A stretch of 64,000 bases of DNA from Methylophaga thalassica (GTDB lineage Bacteria > Pseudomonadota > Gammaproteobacteria > Nitrosococcales > Methylophagaceae). How positions within the stretch are numbered: the first letter of the stretch is position 1; each line of letters begins with the position of its first letter. The notes under the pieces were generated by a model, which saw only the letters and a list, made by a program, of their open reading frames with translations, had not been told where the DNA came from and did no database searches. Position numbers and translations under genes: made by a program. The stretch is from NCBI RefSeq assembly GCF_030159795.1, contig NZ_BSND01000005.1:558001-622000 (forward strand), written 5' to 3'. Of the stretch, positions 34,501 to 43,207 are shown piece after piece.

Positions 34501-34719
34501 GGAGCAATGCAGCGATTACGTCCCGTCTTGATGACAGCACTAGTGGCAAGTTTAGGCTTTATACCTATGGCATTGAACACAGGGACTGGAGCAGAAGTAC
34601 AGCGTCCTTTAGCAACTGTCGTAGTAGGTGGAATTATATCTTCAACACTTTTAACGCTGATTGTACTGCCTGCACTATATGTACTTTTATACCGTCGGCA
34701 GAAATCTGTGCCCAAATAA
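31585..34719 (+). CDS. czcA: CzcA-type heavy-metal RND efflux pump
   Basis: 1044 residues, the normal length of HME-RND pumps. The start MIDSIIRFAINQRWLVM is the family N terminus. The transmembrane helix 4 motif reads DFGLIVDGAVIVVEN, matching the Zn/Co/Cd-type group (DFGxxxDGAxxxxEN) and not the Cu/Ag-type CusA. Two large periplasmic loops and twelve membrane helices are present. It uses the proton gradient to export divalent metal. It is the third gene of a tight CBA operon. No czcRS-type regulator is found nearby. Confidence 0.92.
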   Translation: MIDSIIRFAINQRWLVMFLTLITAGLGVYNAYKLPIDAVPDITNKQVQINTEVPGYSPLESEQRVTYLVETAMAGLPELKYTRSISRYGLSQVTVVFEDDKDIYLARQQISERLLSIRTELPMGAEPQLGPVASGLGEIFTYAISAEEDAVKEDGQPYTAEDLRTIQDWIIRPQLVKVPGVTEINSVGGFEREYQVAPDPAKLIAYKLTLADVADALKNNNQNVGAGYIEHNGEQWLVRSPGQLQTLEDIENVVITKRDDMPITIGDIAEVFLGKQLRTGAATQNGKETVLGTAFMLMGENSRIVAKAVADKLTAVNRSLPRGIKAEAVYTRTTLVEDTIATIQKNLLEGAILVIVVLFALLGNFRAAFITALIIPLSMLFAVTGMVSNRVSGNLMSLGAIDFGLIVDGAVIVVENALRRLGMAQDRLGRLLTLEERLAEVANSTREVFNPAVFGVLIIMLVYLPLFALGGVEAKMFEPMAFTVVAALTGALILAMTFVPAAIAIFVRGNIEHKENILMRGARKLYSPLLNMAIKTPVLITITALFFVMIIASLSTRMGTEFLPKLDEGDVALHALRISGTGLEQAVDMQNQLEAIIREFDQVERVFAKIGTPDIATDPMPPSVADTFLILKARSEWSDPTQSKDDFLAELRKAVEAVPGNKYEFTQPIEMRFNELIAGVRADVAVRIYGDDLETLNSVGQLAIELISAVDGAADVRMEEITGLPMLSIEPDRVHLALLGLSVNDMQQTIQTAIGGEDVGLIYEGDRRFRLVVRLAEEKRQNIDYLSRLPVALTKSEDPDLSYVPLGEIAEIKTYVGPNQINRESGKRHVLVSANVTGRDLGSFITDIQNTVNQRLNMPSGYWVEYGGTFEQLQSATKRLSIVVPATLVLILALLISAFRSIKDALLIFTGIPLALTGGLLALLFRDMPLSISAAVGFIALSGIAVLNGIVMLSFIKQLREKGETLLIAVRNGAMQRLRPVLMTALVASLGFIPMALNTGTGAEVQRPLATVVVGGIISSTLLTLIVLPALYVLLYRRQKSVPK

Positions 34720-34729
34720 GGAAAAGACC

Positions 34730-35074
34730 ATGTGGTACTACATCACCAAATTTGCTATCAGTGCGACTCTTATCGTAGCTATATCCGAACTCGCGAAGCG
34801 AAGTTCAATGCTGGGTGCAGTGCTGGCGTCATTACCAATAGTCTCTATTATCGCGATGATTTGGCTGTATCACGAAAGTGGGGATACAGCCAAAGTCATC
34901 GCACTGGCATCGGATATAGTCTGGCTGGTTCTGCCTTCGCTTGTGTTGTTTATCGCCCTGCCGATCTTACTGAAGCACGAATTCAGCTTTTATTTGAGTC
35001 TGAGTATTTCAATAGCACTGACTGTTATCGCCTATCTGCTGATGCTTGGCACAATACATCTGATCCGAGGTTAG
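34730..35074 (+). CDS. DUF3147-like small membrane protein
   Basis: 114 residues with four membrane helices (FAISATLIVAISELAKRSS, then GAVLASLPIVSIIAMIWLY, VWLVLPSLVLFIALPILL and the last helix). The pattern and length match DUF3147 proteins, which often sit at the end of metal-efflux operons. The ATG at 34730 is 10 bp after czcA and has AAGGAAAAG upstream, so it is probably the last gene of the czc operon. The family's function is unknown. Confidence 0.7.
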   Translation: MWYYITKFAISATLIVAISELAKRSSMLGAVLASLPIVSIIAMIWLYHESGDTAKVIALASDIVWLVLPSLVLFIALPILLKHEFSFYLSLSISIALTVIAYLLMLGTIHLIRG

Positions 35075-35176
35075 TTTCCCGCTTGGGTTAATTAGCAGCT
35101 CTTGACTGGATGCTCCCCCGTAATCGGCGGCTGAGCGGCGAATCGAATAATGAAGGTTTGGCTCAGAACCAGAATT

Positions 35177-36145
35177 TCAACCCATAACACTACTAACTAA
35201 GTACGTCGTATATCCAACATAAGCCACTATTAGTATCGAACCTTCGATTCGATTAATTCTGCCATTACCACGTAAGCGAAAGCCGAATACAAAGAGTAAA
35301 ACGGTTAGCATTAGCATCACTAACATGTCTCTGCTCAACACTTCTTGTGGCACTTGCAATGGAGCAATCGTCCCAGCAATACCCACAACAACCAACGTGT
35401 TAAACAGGTTAGAACCAAGAATGTTGCCAAGTGCGAGGTCGTGCTCTCCTTTGCGTGCAGCAATAACAGACGATGCTAGCTCTGGTAATGAGGTACCCAC
35501 GGCAACCACTGTCAGGCCAATAATCAAATCACTGACGCCAAATTGGTGTGCGATTTCAACAGCGCCCCAGACAAGTATGCGAGAGCTTATGATGAGCAAT
35601 ATCAGTCCTATCAGCAACCACATTAACGCATTACGTATCGGCATAGTGCGTATGTCGAGTTCTGCTTTTGTCTCCATCGCAATGGCGTCTGATTTGCTGA
35701 TTAAGCCTTGAACAATCGTCCACCCCATCAGCATTGCAAAGACTGCTAGCAAAACCATTGCGTCAATCAACGACAGTTCGCCGTCAATCAGCTGCCAACC
35801 GGCCAGTAATGTAATAAGGAGAAGAATTGGCAACTCTTTTCGTAAAACCGTTGAATGAAATACGATCGGACTGATTAGCGCCGTTATCCCCAAAATGAGA
35901 GCGATATTGGTAATGTTTGAACCGTAAGCGTTACCCAAGGCGATTCCAGGATTACCCTCTATAGCCGCAAATGCAGACACCACCATTTCTGGTGCTGAAG
36001 TACCGAAACCAACGATGACCATCCCGATAAGCAGTGGTGATAATCCAAAATACTTGGCAGTAGAAGCCGCACCTTCAACAAACCTGTCGGCACTCCACAC
36101 TAGCAAGGCTAGACCAATCACAATTGCAGCAAAAGGATAAAGCAT
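35177..36145 (-). CDS. Na+/Ca2+-type cation antiporter (CaxA/YrbG family)
   Basis: About 322 residues from the ATG at 36145 (MLYPFAAIVIGLALLVWSAD), which aligns with the usual start; an in-frame ATG at 36205 adds a non-hydrophobic extension. Ten membrane helices are arranged as two inverted repeats, each with a cation-binding motif: GFGTSAPEM and AVGTSLPELASS, followed by GNAYGSNITN and GNILGSNLFN. This is the K+-independent CaCA family. It is convergent with the czc operon and may be part of the same metal-homeostasis cargo. Ion specificity is not certain. Confidence 0.88.
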   Translation of the reverse strand: MLYPFAAIVIGLALLVWSADRFVEGAASTAKYFGLSPLLIGMVIVGFGTSAPEMVVSAFAAIEGNPGIALGNAYGSNITNIALILGITALISPIVFHSTVLRKELPILLLITLLAGWQLIDGELSLIDAMVLLAVFAMLMGWTIVQGLISKSDAIAMETKAELDIRTMPIRNALMWLLIGLILLIISSRILVWGAVEIAHQFGVSDLIIGLTVVAVGTSLPELASSVIAARKGEHDLALGNILGSNLFNTLVVVGIAGTIAPLQVPQEVLSRDMLVMLMLTVLLFVFGFRLRGNGRINRIEGSILIVAYVGYTTYLVSSVMG

Positions 36146-36322
36146 AGTAGATAACTCATCTATTGAATAAAGGCACTCAAATAAGCCGAACCTGAAGTTA
36201 TACATTGAACTTGAGACACATATTCTGATTAATTTTCATGCAATATGGAATGAAAATTTATGACCCTTGGCTTTCTACCTCGGCTTGCTAAACTGGCTTA
36301 AAACAAGCCACAGAGCCGTTAT

Positions 36323-37549
36323 ATGGACTACAAACACAAGCTAACACCTGCCCTCGCTACCAAGCTAAGCCAACAACAAACCGACAAGCATTTTGAAGTC
36401 ACAGACACCATTATTGCCGGTTTCAAATTGAAGCGCTACATCTCCGGCACAATGACGTTTAGCCTGATGTACACCGCCCCAGATGGCCGTCGTTTGCGTT
36501 ATACGATGGGTAATTACCCTGCTCTATCCGTTCCAGCCGCTCGTAAGCTTGCAGAGCAACTATACGCTCAAGTGAAACTCGGTCGAGACATCCAGCGTGA
36601 AAAGCAAGCCGCACGAGAAGTGAAACCCGTGCCGAAGCTCGGTGATTTTATCTACAACACGTACCTACCTTGGTTCACTACCCACCACAAAGCCCCAAAA
36701 GCGAAACTGCCGTTCAATCAGTTCAAACATCTTTTTGGCAAACAACTAGACAAAGTGACTGCATGGGACATAGAAAGCTGGCGTTCAAAGCGCCATAAAG
36801 AAGGTCTAAGTACTTCAACTTCTAATCGTTACATTGGTACACTCAAAGCTATGTTCAATCGGGCTGTTGAGTGGGAAGTGATTGAACAAAACCCACTCAA
36901 CAAAGTCAAAAAACAGAAGTCTGACAGCCGCGCTATCATCCGTTATCTATCCGTTGATGAAGAACAGCGTCTGAGAGCCACCCTGCGATCCCGTGATCGT
37001 CGTTTGGCCGAATCTAACCCATTCTATGCTGGTGGTCGTTTCACACGCTTAGAAGCGATCCTAGGCGGTTTCCCCGATCACGTTCATCCTATGGTGTTAT
37101 TGCTGATAAATACCGGTATGCGTCGAGGCGAAATGTTCAACCTTCGCTGGCAAGATGTCGACTTCGTGAACAAACGAATTACTGTAGTTGGCAACACGTC
37201 TAAAACGGGTCAAACACGTTACATACCTCTAAACAAAGAAGCATTTCGCGTTTTAGATGTTTGGCACAAACAAACCAAACGGTCATCCGGTTATGTATTC
37301 GTCGGCAAAAACGGTGAACGCTTCACTAACATCGACAAAGCATGGAAGGTGCTTCTCCGTGATGCTCAAATCCAAGACTTTCGTCTCCACGATTTACGTC
37401 ACCACTTTGCAAGCCGGCTTGTATCAGCTGGCATCGATTTGAATAGCGTCCGTGAGCTGCTGGGTCACACCGACATTAAAATGACTCTCCGGTATGCTCA
37501 CCTTGCTCCCGCCCATCTATCAGAGGCCGTTGCAGTACTCAATCAATAA
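36323..37549 (+). CDS. Tyrosine recombinase (second island integrase)
   Basis: 408 residues with a P4-type layout. The N-terminal domain is DUF4102-like (ITAGFKLKRY-type beta region, then MGNYPALSVPAARKLAEQL), followed by a core-binding domain and the catalytic domain with Arg in TGMRRGEMFNLRW, HDLRHHFASRLVSAG, LLGHTDIKMTLRYAHL (His and the nucleophile Tyr). It lies in the middle of island B, about 8 kb from the tRNA and 8.9 kb from the right half-tRNA. It may therefore belong to a third, nested insertion or have been displaced. Confidence 0.92.
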   Translation: MDYKHKLTPALATKLSQQQTDKHFEVTDTIIAGFKLKRYISGTMTFSLMYTAPDGRRLRYTMGNYPALSVPAARKLAEQLYAQVKLGRDIQREKQAAREVKPVPKLGDFIYNTYLPWFTTHHKAPKAKLPFNQFKHLFGKQLDKVTAWDIESWRSKRHKEGLSTSTSNRYIGTLKAMFNRAVEWEVIEQNPLNKVKKQKSDSRAIIRYLSVDEEQRLRATLRSRDRRLAESNPFYAGGRFTRLEAILGGFPDHVHPMVLLLINTGMRRGEMFNLRWQDVDFVNKRITVVGNTSKTGQTRYIPLNKEAFRVLDVWHKQTKRSSGYVFVGKNGERFTNIDKAWKVLLRDAQIQDFRLHDLRHHFASRLVSAGIDLNSVRELLGHTDIKMTLRYAHLAPAHLSEAVAVLNQ

Positions 37550-37652
37550 CGCAACTGTAGGTTAGAAGCCCGCAAGTGCCGAGTCATATTCCGCATCCTA
37601 ACGGTTCTCTCCCGCAACAACAAACCTAGAAAAAAAGAAGTAATAAGAAAGT

Positions 37653-37681
37653 GAGCGGCTGAGGCCGCAGGCCTGCCGCTC
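37653..37681. terminator. Hairpin downstream of the second integrase
   Basis: A nested palindrome: the outer stem is GAGCGGC/GCCGCTC and the inner stem AGGCC-GCA-GGCCT. A T-rich stretch (CTTTCTTTGCTTTTT) follows after about 10 bp. Probably the integrase terminator. Confidence 0.6.
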
Positions 37682-37840
37682 TAAAAGTAATTCTTTCTTT
37701 GCTTTTTAGCTTTTTAATTTTTTTCTATATTAAGATTCAAATAAAACAATTATCATTTTAATTATCAACGAATTAAAAACCCTTAACCATGTATTTAAAC
37801 ATGATTAAATGCATGTTGCCGACCATGATGAATTGGGGAG

Positions 37841-39148
37841 CTAACTATGTACGTACTTGCTTCCAACCTCGCTTAAAGCAGCATTGATTGATTTTTGTAT
37901 TCGTTGACAATTTGATGGTTTTAACCTTTCTCCGGTCATCATCTCATAATTATCAATAATCATATTCAAAGAACTGCCGGGTATTAGATTCGAAGCTATC
38001 CACAAGTCTTCTCGTCTCTGGAGATTATCAGTCATTCTTTTGCCTCTCCTCCTATTACGTCTAGCAGCGGTGAGTAAATCAAGTCGAACTTGCAGTGACT
38101 TTTCAATTAGTCCTTTAATAAAAGCTTCTGTTTTTTTAGTTCTCAGCATGAACAACTCTTTTTGCATATCTGGTGTCAACATCAGGTATCTAACTTTCTT
38201 TTCAGGTGTCATTGACATTCCAGCAATCAATGTTGCTTTTTTTGTATCAAATTTTTCGGTTGAGAAAATACCTTCAAAAACACCATTCCAAGATGTATCG
38301 ACTCTATGCTCTCGATAACGCCTATGAAGCCATTCCAAGTCAAAGATCTGAGTATCTTGAAGATATGATGTTTGAGCGGGAGTGACAGTCTTCTTATTTC
38401 TCCAGTAGTGGCTATCTCTTATCATTCCTCTCCACCTTGGCGCGACACCTAGGCATGAAAGCCGATAATTAATCATGAAAAACTCTTTTCGTTCTGATTC
38501 ACCGTAATTAGTAGATGATATTTTCTCTAAGCGTCTTCTACAGCAATCGACATCCCATTCATTAATACTGGCAATAGCTCCAGCCTCTGTCGTTTCACTA
38601 TTCAGCGCTGGTTGAAAGAGTTTTGCCATGTAATCTTGGACGTCATAATTGATCAATCCATAGGCGTTATCATATGAATCATCTTTCGTATCATCAGTAC
38701 TCTCTTTTGTTTCTGGCAGAGTTTCAGCGGATTTTGAGGTAATCGCCGTTGTTTCATCTAAAACGCTTTCATCTCTGTTATCAGGGTGTGTCGCTTTAGT
38801 GAATTTCTGCTTAGAAGCTAACTGTGCTTGCAGCTTGTAAATAGGTACATTCTTTGGGAGCCCGAAATTGCTTGGATCAGCCAACGCCTCATCAAACTCT
38901 ATTGCAGTTAAATATTTGGGACTGAGCGAGCTAATTGTTTCATTAACCATTTTTCCAATGGCTTCCATCTCTTTACTTCTAAATTCTAAAATATGAGGAT
39001 GAATATCCAACTCTTTGCTGCGTGTTTCTTGATAATTTTTTGTCAGGTAAGCCACAATCTGCTTTTTGTCAAAAACTTGATTATCAAAACTAAATACTTC
39101 GTATTTACATGATGTCCAATCACATTCATTGCTTTGTTTCATTTCCAT
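37841..39148 (-). CDS. Hypothetical protein, 435 aa
   Basis: The gene opens at 39148 with AGGAGATAGGT before the ATG. The N-terminal 100 residues include EVFSFDNQVFDKKQIVAYL and a helical region. Residues about 110-180 are a low-complexity, Thr/Asp/Glu-rich linker. The C-terminal half is basic and helical with tryptophan-rich and arginine-rich stretches (APRWRGMIRDSHYWRN; LTAARRNRRRGKRMTDN), which looks nucleic-acid binding. No motif that I recognise. It stands alone between the integrase and the type I system, flanked by AT-rich spacers, and is probably island cargo. Confidence 0.6.
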   Translation of the reverse strand: MEMKQSNECDWTSCKYEVFSFDNQVFDKKQIVAYLTKNYQETRSKELDIHPHILEFRSKEMEAIGKMVNETISSLSPKYLTAIEFDEALADPSNFGLPKNVPIYKLQAQLASKQKFTKATHPDNRDESVLDETTAITSKSAETLPETKESTDDTKDDSYDNAYGLINYDVQDYMAKLFQPALNSETTEAGAIASINEWDVDCCRRRLEKISSTNYGESERKEFFMINYRLSCLGVAPRWRGMIRDSHYWRNKKTVTPAQTSYLQDTQIFDLEWLHRRYREHRVDTSWNGVFEGIFSTEKFDTKKATLIAGMSMTPEKKVRYLMLTPDMQKELFMLRTKKTEAFIKGLIEKSLQVRLDLLTAARRNRRRGKRMTDNLQRREDLWIASNLIPGSSLNMIIDNYEMMTGERLKPSNCQRIQKSINAALSEVGSKYVHS

Positions 39149-39845
39149 ACCTATCTCCTAAATGTAATAGAAGTATCATTACTTCCCTATGATTATAGTG
39201 AGATGACTTAATTAAAAAGACGCGACCGGCACAAGTTGCCCGCACAGATTTGTTCACAACACGAATAAGAAATCATAAATATCAACAACTTAATTTTTTT
39301 AGCATGTTTGAATTTTTTTTTAAATTTTTTTTAAATCTTCAATCAGAATTCTGAAATCAATAGAAAATGACTGTATTTCATTAAAGAAAGTAAAAGTCCT
39401 AGAAATAATGTAAATAGCTGAAGACCATACCTTCAATAAAAACCGCCTCCCAAAAAAACAGCCTTATAGAGGAGAGTTTTTCAACTGTACTTCGGTCAGT
39501 ATGACATTCCGACAGTTCATGAAAGCGTTAGCAGAACTGACTTTAAGACAGTTCGCATATCCCCCACTTGAACTGACTTTTCACCTACATCAAGGAAAAC
39601 CTTCGTTTTGACATCAACGTGAGGTCAACGTGAGATCAATAGGAAATGCAGTTTTTAATGTACCCGTATATCTTTACATCAATCATGAACAAAGCGTGCG
39701 TTTCCAACAGCAAATCAGTCATTGCTGACGTGAATGGTTATTTAAAATCGCAGTTTTACTATCGATAAGCGGCTCACTGCTAGTCAAGCTCACGTTAGTT
39801 CAGCTATCCTGACGTGCTTAGAGCAACACCATCAGGGACAATAAT
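39149..39845. other. 700-bp AT-rich spacer upstream of hsdM
   Basis: No gene seen. The left 200 bp are very AT-rich. Between 39530 and 39590 GAACTGACTTT occurs twice in direct orientation. TCAACGTGAG occurs twice in tandem near 39617-39638. These could be operator sites for the divergent 435-aa gene and the hsd operon. Promoters for both must lie here but cannot be placed with confidence. Confidence 0.4.
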
Positions 39846-41807
39846 TTGGAAAATTTCAGTACCAGCGTCAGCTTCATTTGGTCAATTGCCGACATCTTAC
39901 GGGGTAACTTCAAACAATCGGAATACGGCCGCGTTATTCTACCCTTCACGGTTCTGCGTCGCCTTGACTGTGTACTCGAGGCCACCAAAGACGATGTACT
40001 AGCCAAACAAGCGTCTTTGCCTGAGAACATCGACCATACGATGAGCGAGACCATGCTGAACATGGCAGCGAAGCAAAACTTCCACAACACCAGTTCGTAC
40101 ACCTTCCAGAAGCTGCTGGACGACCCTGATAACATTGCCGCCAATCTAAATCTATTCATCAACAGTTTCAGTGACGATGCTCGCGAAATATTCATTGACC
40201 GCTTCAAGCTGCCAGAACAAATCACACGGCTCGACAAGGACAACCTGCTCTACCTTGTCGTGAGTAAGTTTGCACAAGCAGACCTGCACCCTGAAGCCGT
40301 CAGCAACCTGCAAATGGGTTACATGTTCGAAGAACTCATTCGTCGTTTCTCTGAGCAAAGCAACGAGACTGCCGGTGAGCACTTCACACCCCGTGAGGTT
40401 ATTCGCTTGATGGTCGACCTGCTCTTCTACGAGGACGCTGACGTACTGTCCAAGCGGGGCGTGATTCGCAAGCTGTATGACCCTGCCTGCGGAACTGGCG
40501 GCATGCTCAGCATCGCCGAAGAGTATCTGCGTGAACTGAACCCAGACGCCCACCTTGAAGTGTATGGTCAGGAGCTCAATGACGAGTCCTACGGCATCTG
40601 TAAGTCGGACATGATCATCAAAGGCCAGAACGCCAAGAACATTCATCCCGGCAACAGTTTCAGTCAGGACGGCCTGGAAGACGAACAGTTCGACTACATG
40701 CTGTCCAATCCGCCCTTCGGTGTGGAGTGGAAGAAGGTCGAGAAAGCCATCAAGGAAGAGGCCAACACACTCGGATACAACGGTCGCTTCGGTGCGGGTC
40801 TGCCGCGTGTCAGCGATGGTTCGCTGCTGTTTGTGCAACACATGATTAGCAAGTTCAACCGCAATGGTGACCCGTCCCGGCTGGCTGTTGTTCTCAACGG
40901 CTCTCCGCTGTTCACTGGCAGTGCTGGTAGTGGCGAGTCAGAAATCCGTCGCTGGATCATCGAAAACGACTGGCTGGAAGCGATTGTGGCGCTTCCTACC
41001 GACATGTTCTACAACACCGGCATTGCTACCTACATCTGGATCATCACCAACCAAAAGAAGCCGCAGCGCAAAGGCAAGGTGCAGCTAATCAACGCCACCG
41101 AGTTCCACAGCCCCATGCGTAAGAGCCTCGGTAGCAAACGTAAACAGGTTGCACCAGAACAAATCAAAACCATCGCTGAGCTATTTGGCAACTTCGAAGA
41201 AAATGAGCAAAGCAAAATCTTTGACAACAGCGACTTTGGCTATCAACGCATTACCGTCGAACGCCCTCTCAAACTTAACTTCAAAGTCGATGACGAGCGA
41301 CTCGAACATCTGCGGGATAGCAAAGCATTCTCCAAGCTTGAAGAGCCAGAGCAAATAATGATCACCAAAGCGCTTGAGACGCTTTCTGAGCGTGGTTTAT
41401 ACGTTAGTCGCGACACATTCAGCAAGGACATGGAAAAAGCGCTCAAACAGGCGCAGGTTAAGGCAGGCGCACCTCTTAAGAAAGCCATACTGTCCGCCTT
41501 GAGCGAACGTGATGAAAATGCCGAAGTTTGTACCGACAGCAAGGGCAACCCAGAGCCCGACAGCGAACTTCGAGACTATGAGAACGTGCCGCTGAAAGAA
41601 GACATTGATAGCTACTTCCAGCGCGAGGTCATTCCGCATGTGCCGGAAGCGTGGATTGATCACGACAAGACCAAGGTCGGTTACGAGATTCCATTCAACC
41701 GCCATTTCTACAAGTACGTGCCACCTCGTCCATTGGAAGATATTGATGCGGAGTTAGATGAGGTTACCGCCGAGATTCTAGAGCTGCTGCAAGAGGTACA
41801 TGTGTGA
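39846..41807 (+). CDS. hsdM: Type I restriction system DNA methyltransferase subunit (HsdM)
   Basis: 653 residues from TTG 39846, with AGGGA upstream. An N-terminal helical HsdM_N domain (FIWSIADILRGNFKQSEYG) is followed by the N6-adenine methylase core with ACGTGGMLSIAEE (motif I, about residue 215) and SNPPFGVEWKK (motif IV, NPPF). HsdM2S1 methylates adenines in a bipartite target and protects host DNA. It overlaps hsdS by 4 bp (GTGA). The codon use here is more GC-rich than the neighbouring spacer, suggesting the hsd operon moved as a unit. Confidence 0.93.
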   Translation: MENFSTSVSFIWSIADILRGNFKQSEYGRVILPFTVLRRLDCVLEATKDDVLAKQASLPENIDHTMSETMLNMAAKQNFHNTSSYTFQKLLDDPDNIAANLNLFINSFSDDAREIFIDRFKLPEQITRLDKDNLLYLVVSKFAQADLHPEAVSNLQMGYMFEELIRRFSEQSNETAGEHFTPREVIRLMVDLLFYEDADVLSKRGVIRKLYDPACGTGGMLSIAEEYLRELNPDAHLEVYGQELNDESYGICKSDMIIKGQNAKNIHPGNSFSQDGLEDEQFDYMLSNPPFGVEWKKVEKAIKEEANTLGYNGRFGAGLPRVSDGSLLFVQHMISKFNRNGDPSRLAVVLNGSPLFTGSAGSGESEIRRWIIENDWLEAIVALPTDMFYNTGIATYIWIITNQKKPQRKGKVQLINATEFHSPMRKSLGSKRKQVAPEQIKTIAELFGNFEENEQSKIFDNSDFGYQRITVERPLKLNFKVDDERLEHLRDSKAFSKLEEPEQIMITKALETLSERGLYVSRDTFSKDMEKALKQAQVKAGAPLKKAILSALSERDENAEVCTDSKGNPEPDSELRDYENVPLKEDIDSYFQREVIPHVPEAWIDHDKTKVGYEIPFNRHFYKYVPPRPLEDIDAELDEVTAEILELLQEVHV

Positions 41808-43180
41808 AGTACGCAAAGTACCCCTCCTACAAAATACCTAATGTCGAGTGGCTGGATACCCAGCCGGAGCAATGGTCAGACGGTTCACTCAGGTGGTTCG
41901 CAAAAATTTATGCGGGCGGGACACCATCAAAAACGAACGAGGCTTACTGGCAAAATGGCACCATCCCATGGTTGAACTCTGGCTCAGTTAACCAATCATT
42001 AATCACTCAAGCTTCAGCATTCATAACAAATGACGCTTACGCTAACAGCAGTGCGAAATGGATTCCAGCGGGCTCACTTGTGATTGCTCTTGCCGGCCAA
42101 GGTAAAACGAAAGGAATGGTTGCTCAACTAAGCATCGAGGCCACTTGTAATCAATCGATGGCAGCCATTGTCCCGAACTCAAATCTCGAGCCCCGTTTTT
42201 TGTATTGGTGGTTGAACTCAAACTATCAAAATATTCGTAACATGGCTGGAGGTGACTTAAGAGATGGACTCAACTTGGAGATGGTGGCTTCTATCCAATG
42301 TCCTATCCCAAGCAGCTCAGAACAAATCCAAATCGCCGCCTTTCTCGACCGCGAAACTGCCAAAATCGACCGTCTGATTGAAAAACAACAGCGGCTGATT
42401 GAGCTACTCGAAGAGAAGCGTCAGGCCGCCATCTCCAATGCAGTCACAAAGGGCTTGAATCCCGATGCGCCGATGAAAGTCAGTGGCGTTGAGTGGTTGG
42501 GTGAGATACCCTCACATTGGGAAGTTAAACAGCTCAAACGACTCATCAAAGCTCTCGAATCCGGAGTCAGTGTCAACGCAACTGATGTTCCTGCAACAGC
42601 CTCAGAGTATGGCGTTTTAAAGACCAGTTGTGTTTACACACGCTTTTTCAGGCCAGAAGAGAACAAAACAGTCTTCGAAGAAGAGCTCGATCGACTCAAA
42701 TGTCCTGTGCGAGCTGGGTCGATCATCATCAGCAGGATGAATACACCGGATCTGGTGGGAGCCTCAGCCTTTGTTGAGCTTGATCATGAAAACCTATTTT
42801 TACCTGACAGGCTCTGGCAAACAGTGTTCGATGACTCAGTCAAGGTCAATCCGGAATACCTGAGCTACTTTATGATGATTAAATCTTTCAGGGAGCAAAT
42901 ATCGCTATACGCCGCTGGCACTAGCAGCAGCATGCAAAATATTGCTCAGGAGGACTATCTATCGATCCCTGTATGCTTCCCAGCTCTAGATGAACAGACC
43001 CAAATAGTCGAACACATAAAAGAGCAGCTAGGAAAGCTAGAGAGCTTAGGTTCAAAGGCAAACAAAACAGTTGAGCTACTCAGAGAAAGGCGAACCGCAT
43101 TAATCTCAGCCGCCGTCACCGGCAAAATTGACGTGCGAGACCAAGTTCCGCAGGATGTCGAGAAAGTAGTCGCCTCATAA
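41804..43180 (+). CDS. hsdS: Type I restriction system specificity subunit (HsdS)
   Basis: 458 residues from GTG 41804, overlapping the hsdM stop. Two target-recognition domains are each introduced by a similar element (PEQWSDGSLRWFAKIY and IPSHWEVKQLKRLIK) and separated by conserved helical spacers (AAFLDRETAKIDRLIEKQQR). The two-TRD arrangement specifies a bipartite recognition sequence. The target itself cannot be read from the protein. The gene is complete, with no internal repeats that would suggest phase variation. Confidence 0.92.
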   Translation: MKYAKYPSYKIPNVEWLDTQPEQWSDGSLRWFAKIYAGGTPSKTNEAYWQNGTIPWLNSGSVNQSLITQASAFITNDAYANSSAKWIPAGSLVIALAGQGKTKGMVAQLSIEATCNQSMAAIVPNSNLEPRFLYWWLNSNYQNIRNMAGGDLRDGLNLEMVASIQCPIPSSSEQIQIAAFLDRETAKIDRLIEKQQRLIELLEEKRQAAISNAVTKGLNPDAPMKVSGVEWLGEIPSHWEVKQLKRLIKALESGVSVNATDVPATASEYGVLKTSCVYTRFFRPEENKTVFEEELDRLKCPVRAGSIIISRMNTPDLVGASAFVELDHENLFLPDRLWQTVFDDSVKVNPEYLSYFMMIKSFREQISLYAAGTSSSMQNIAQEDYLSIPVCFPALDEQTQIVEHIKEQLGKLESLGSKANKTVELLRERRTALISAAVTGKIDVRDQVPQDVEKVVAS

Positions 43181-43207
43181 AGCCAACGATGTTGAAAGGA
43201 TTGAACA

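Noticed and set aside
31585-34719. Copper/silver pump CusA
   Set aside because: The helix 4 motif is DFGLIVDGAVIVVEN, which belongs to the Zn/Co/Cd group; CusA proteins have a different motif, and no CusF or Met-rich adaptor is present.
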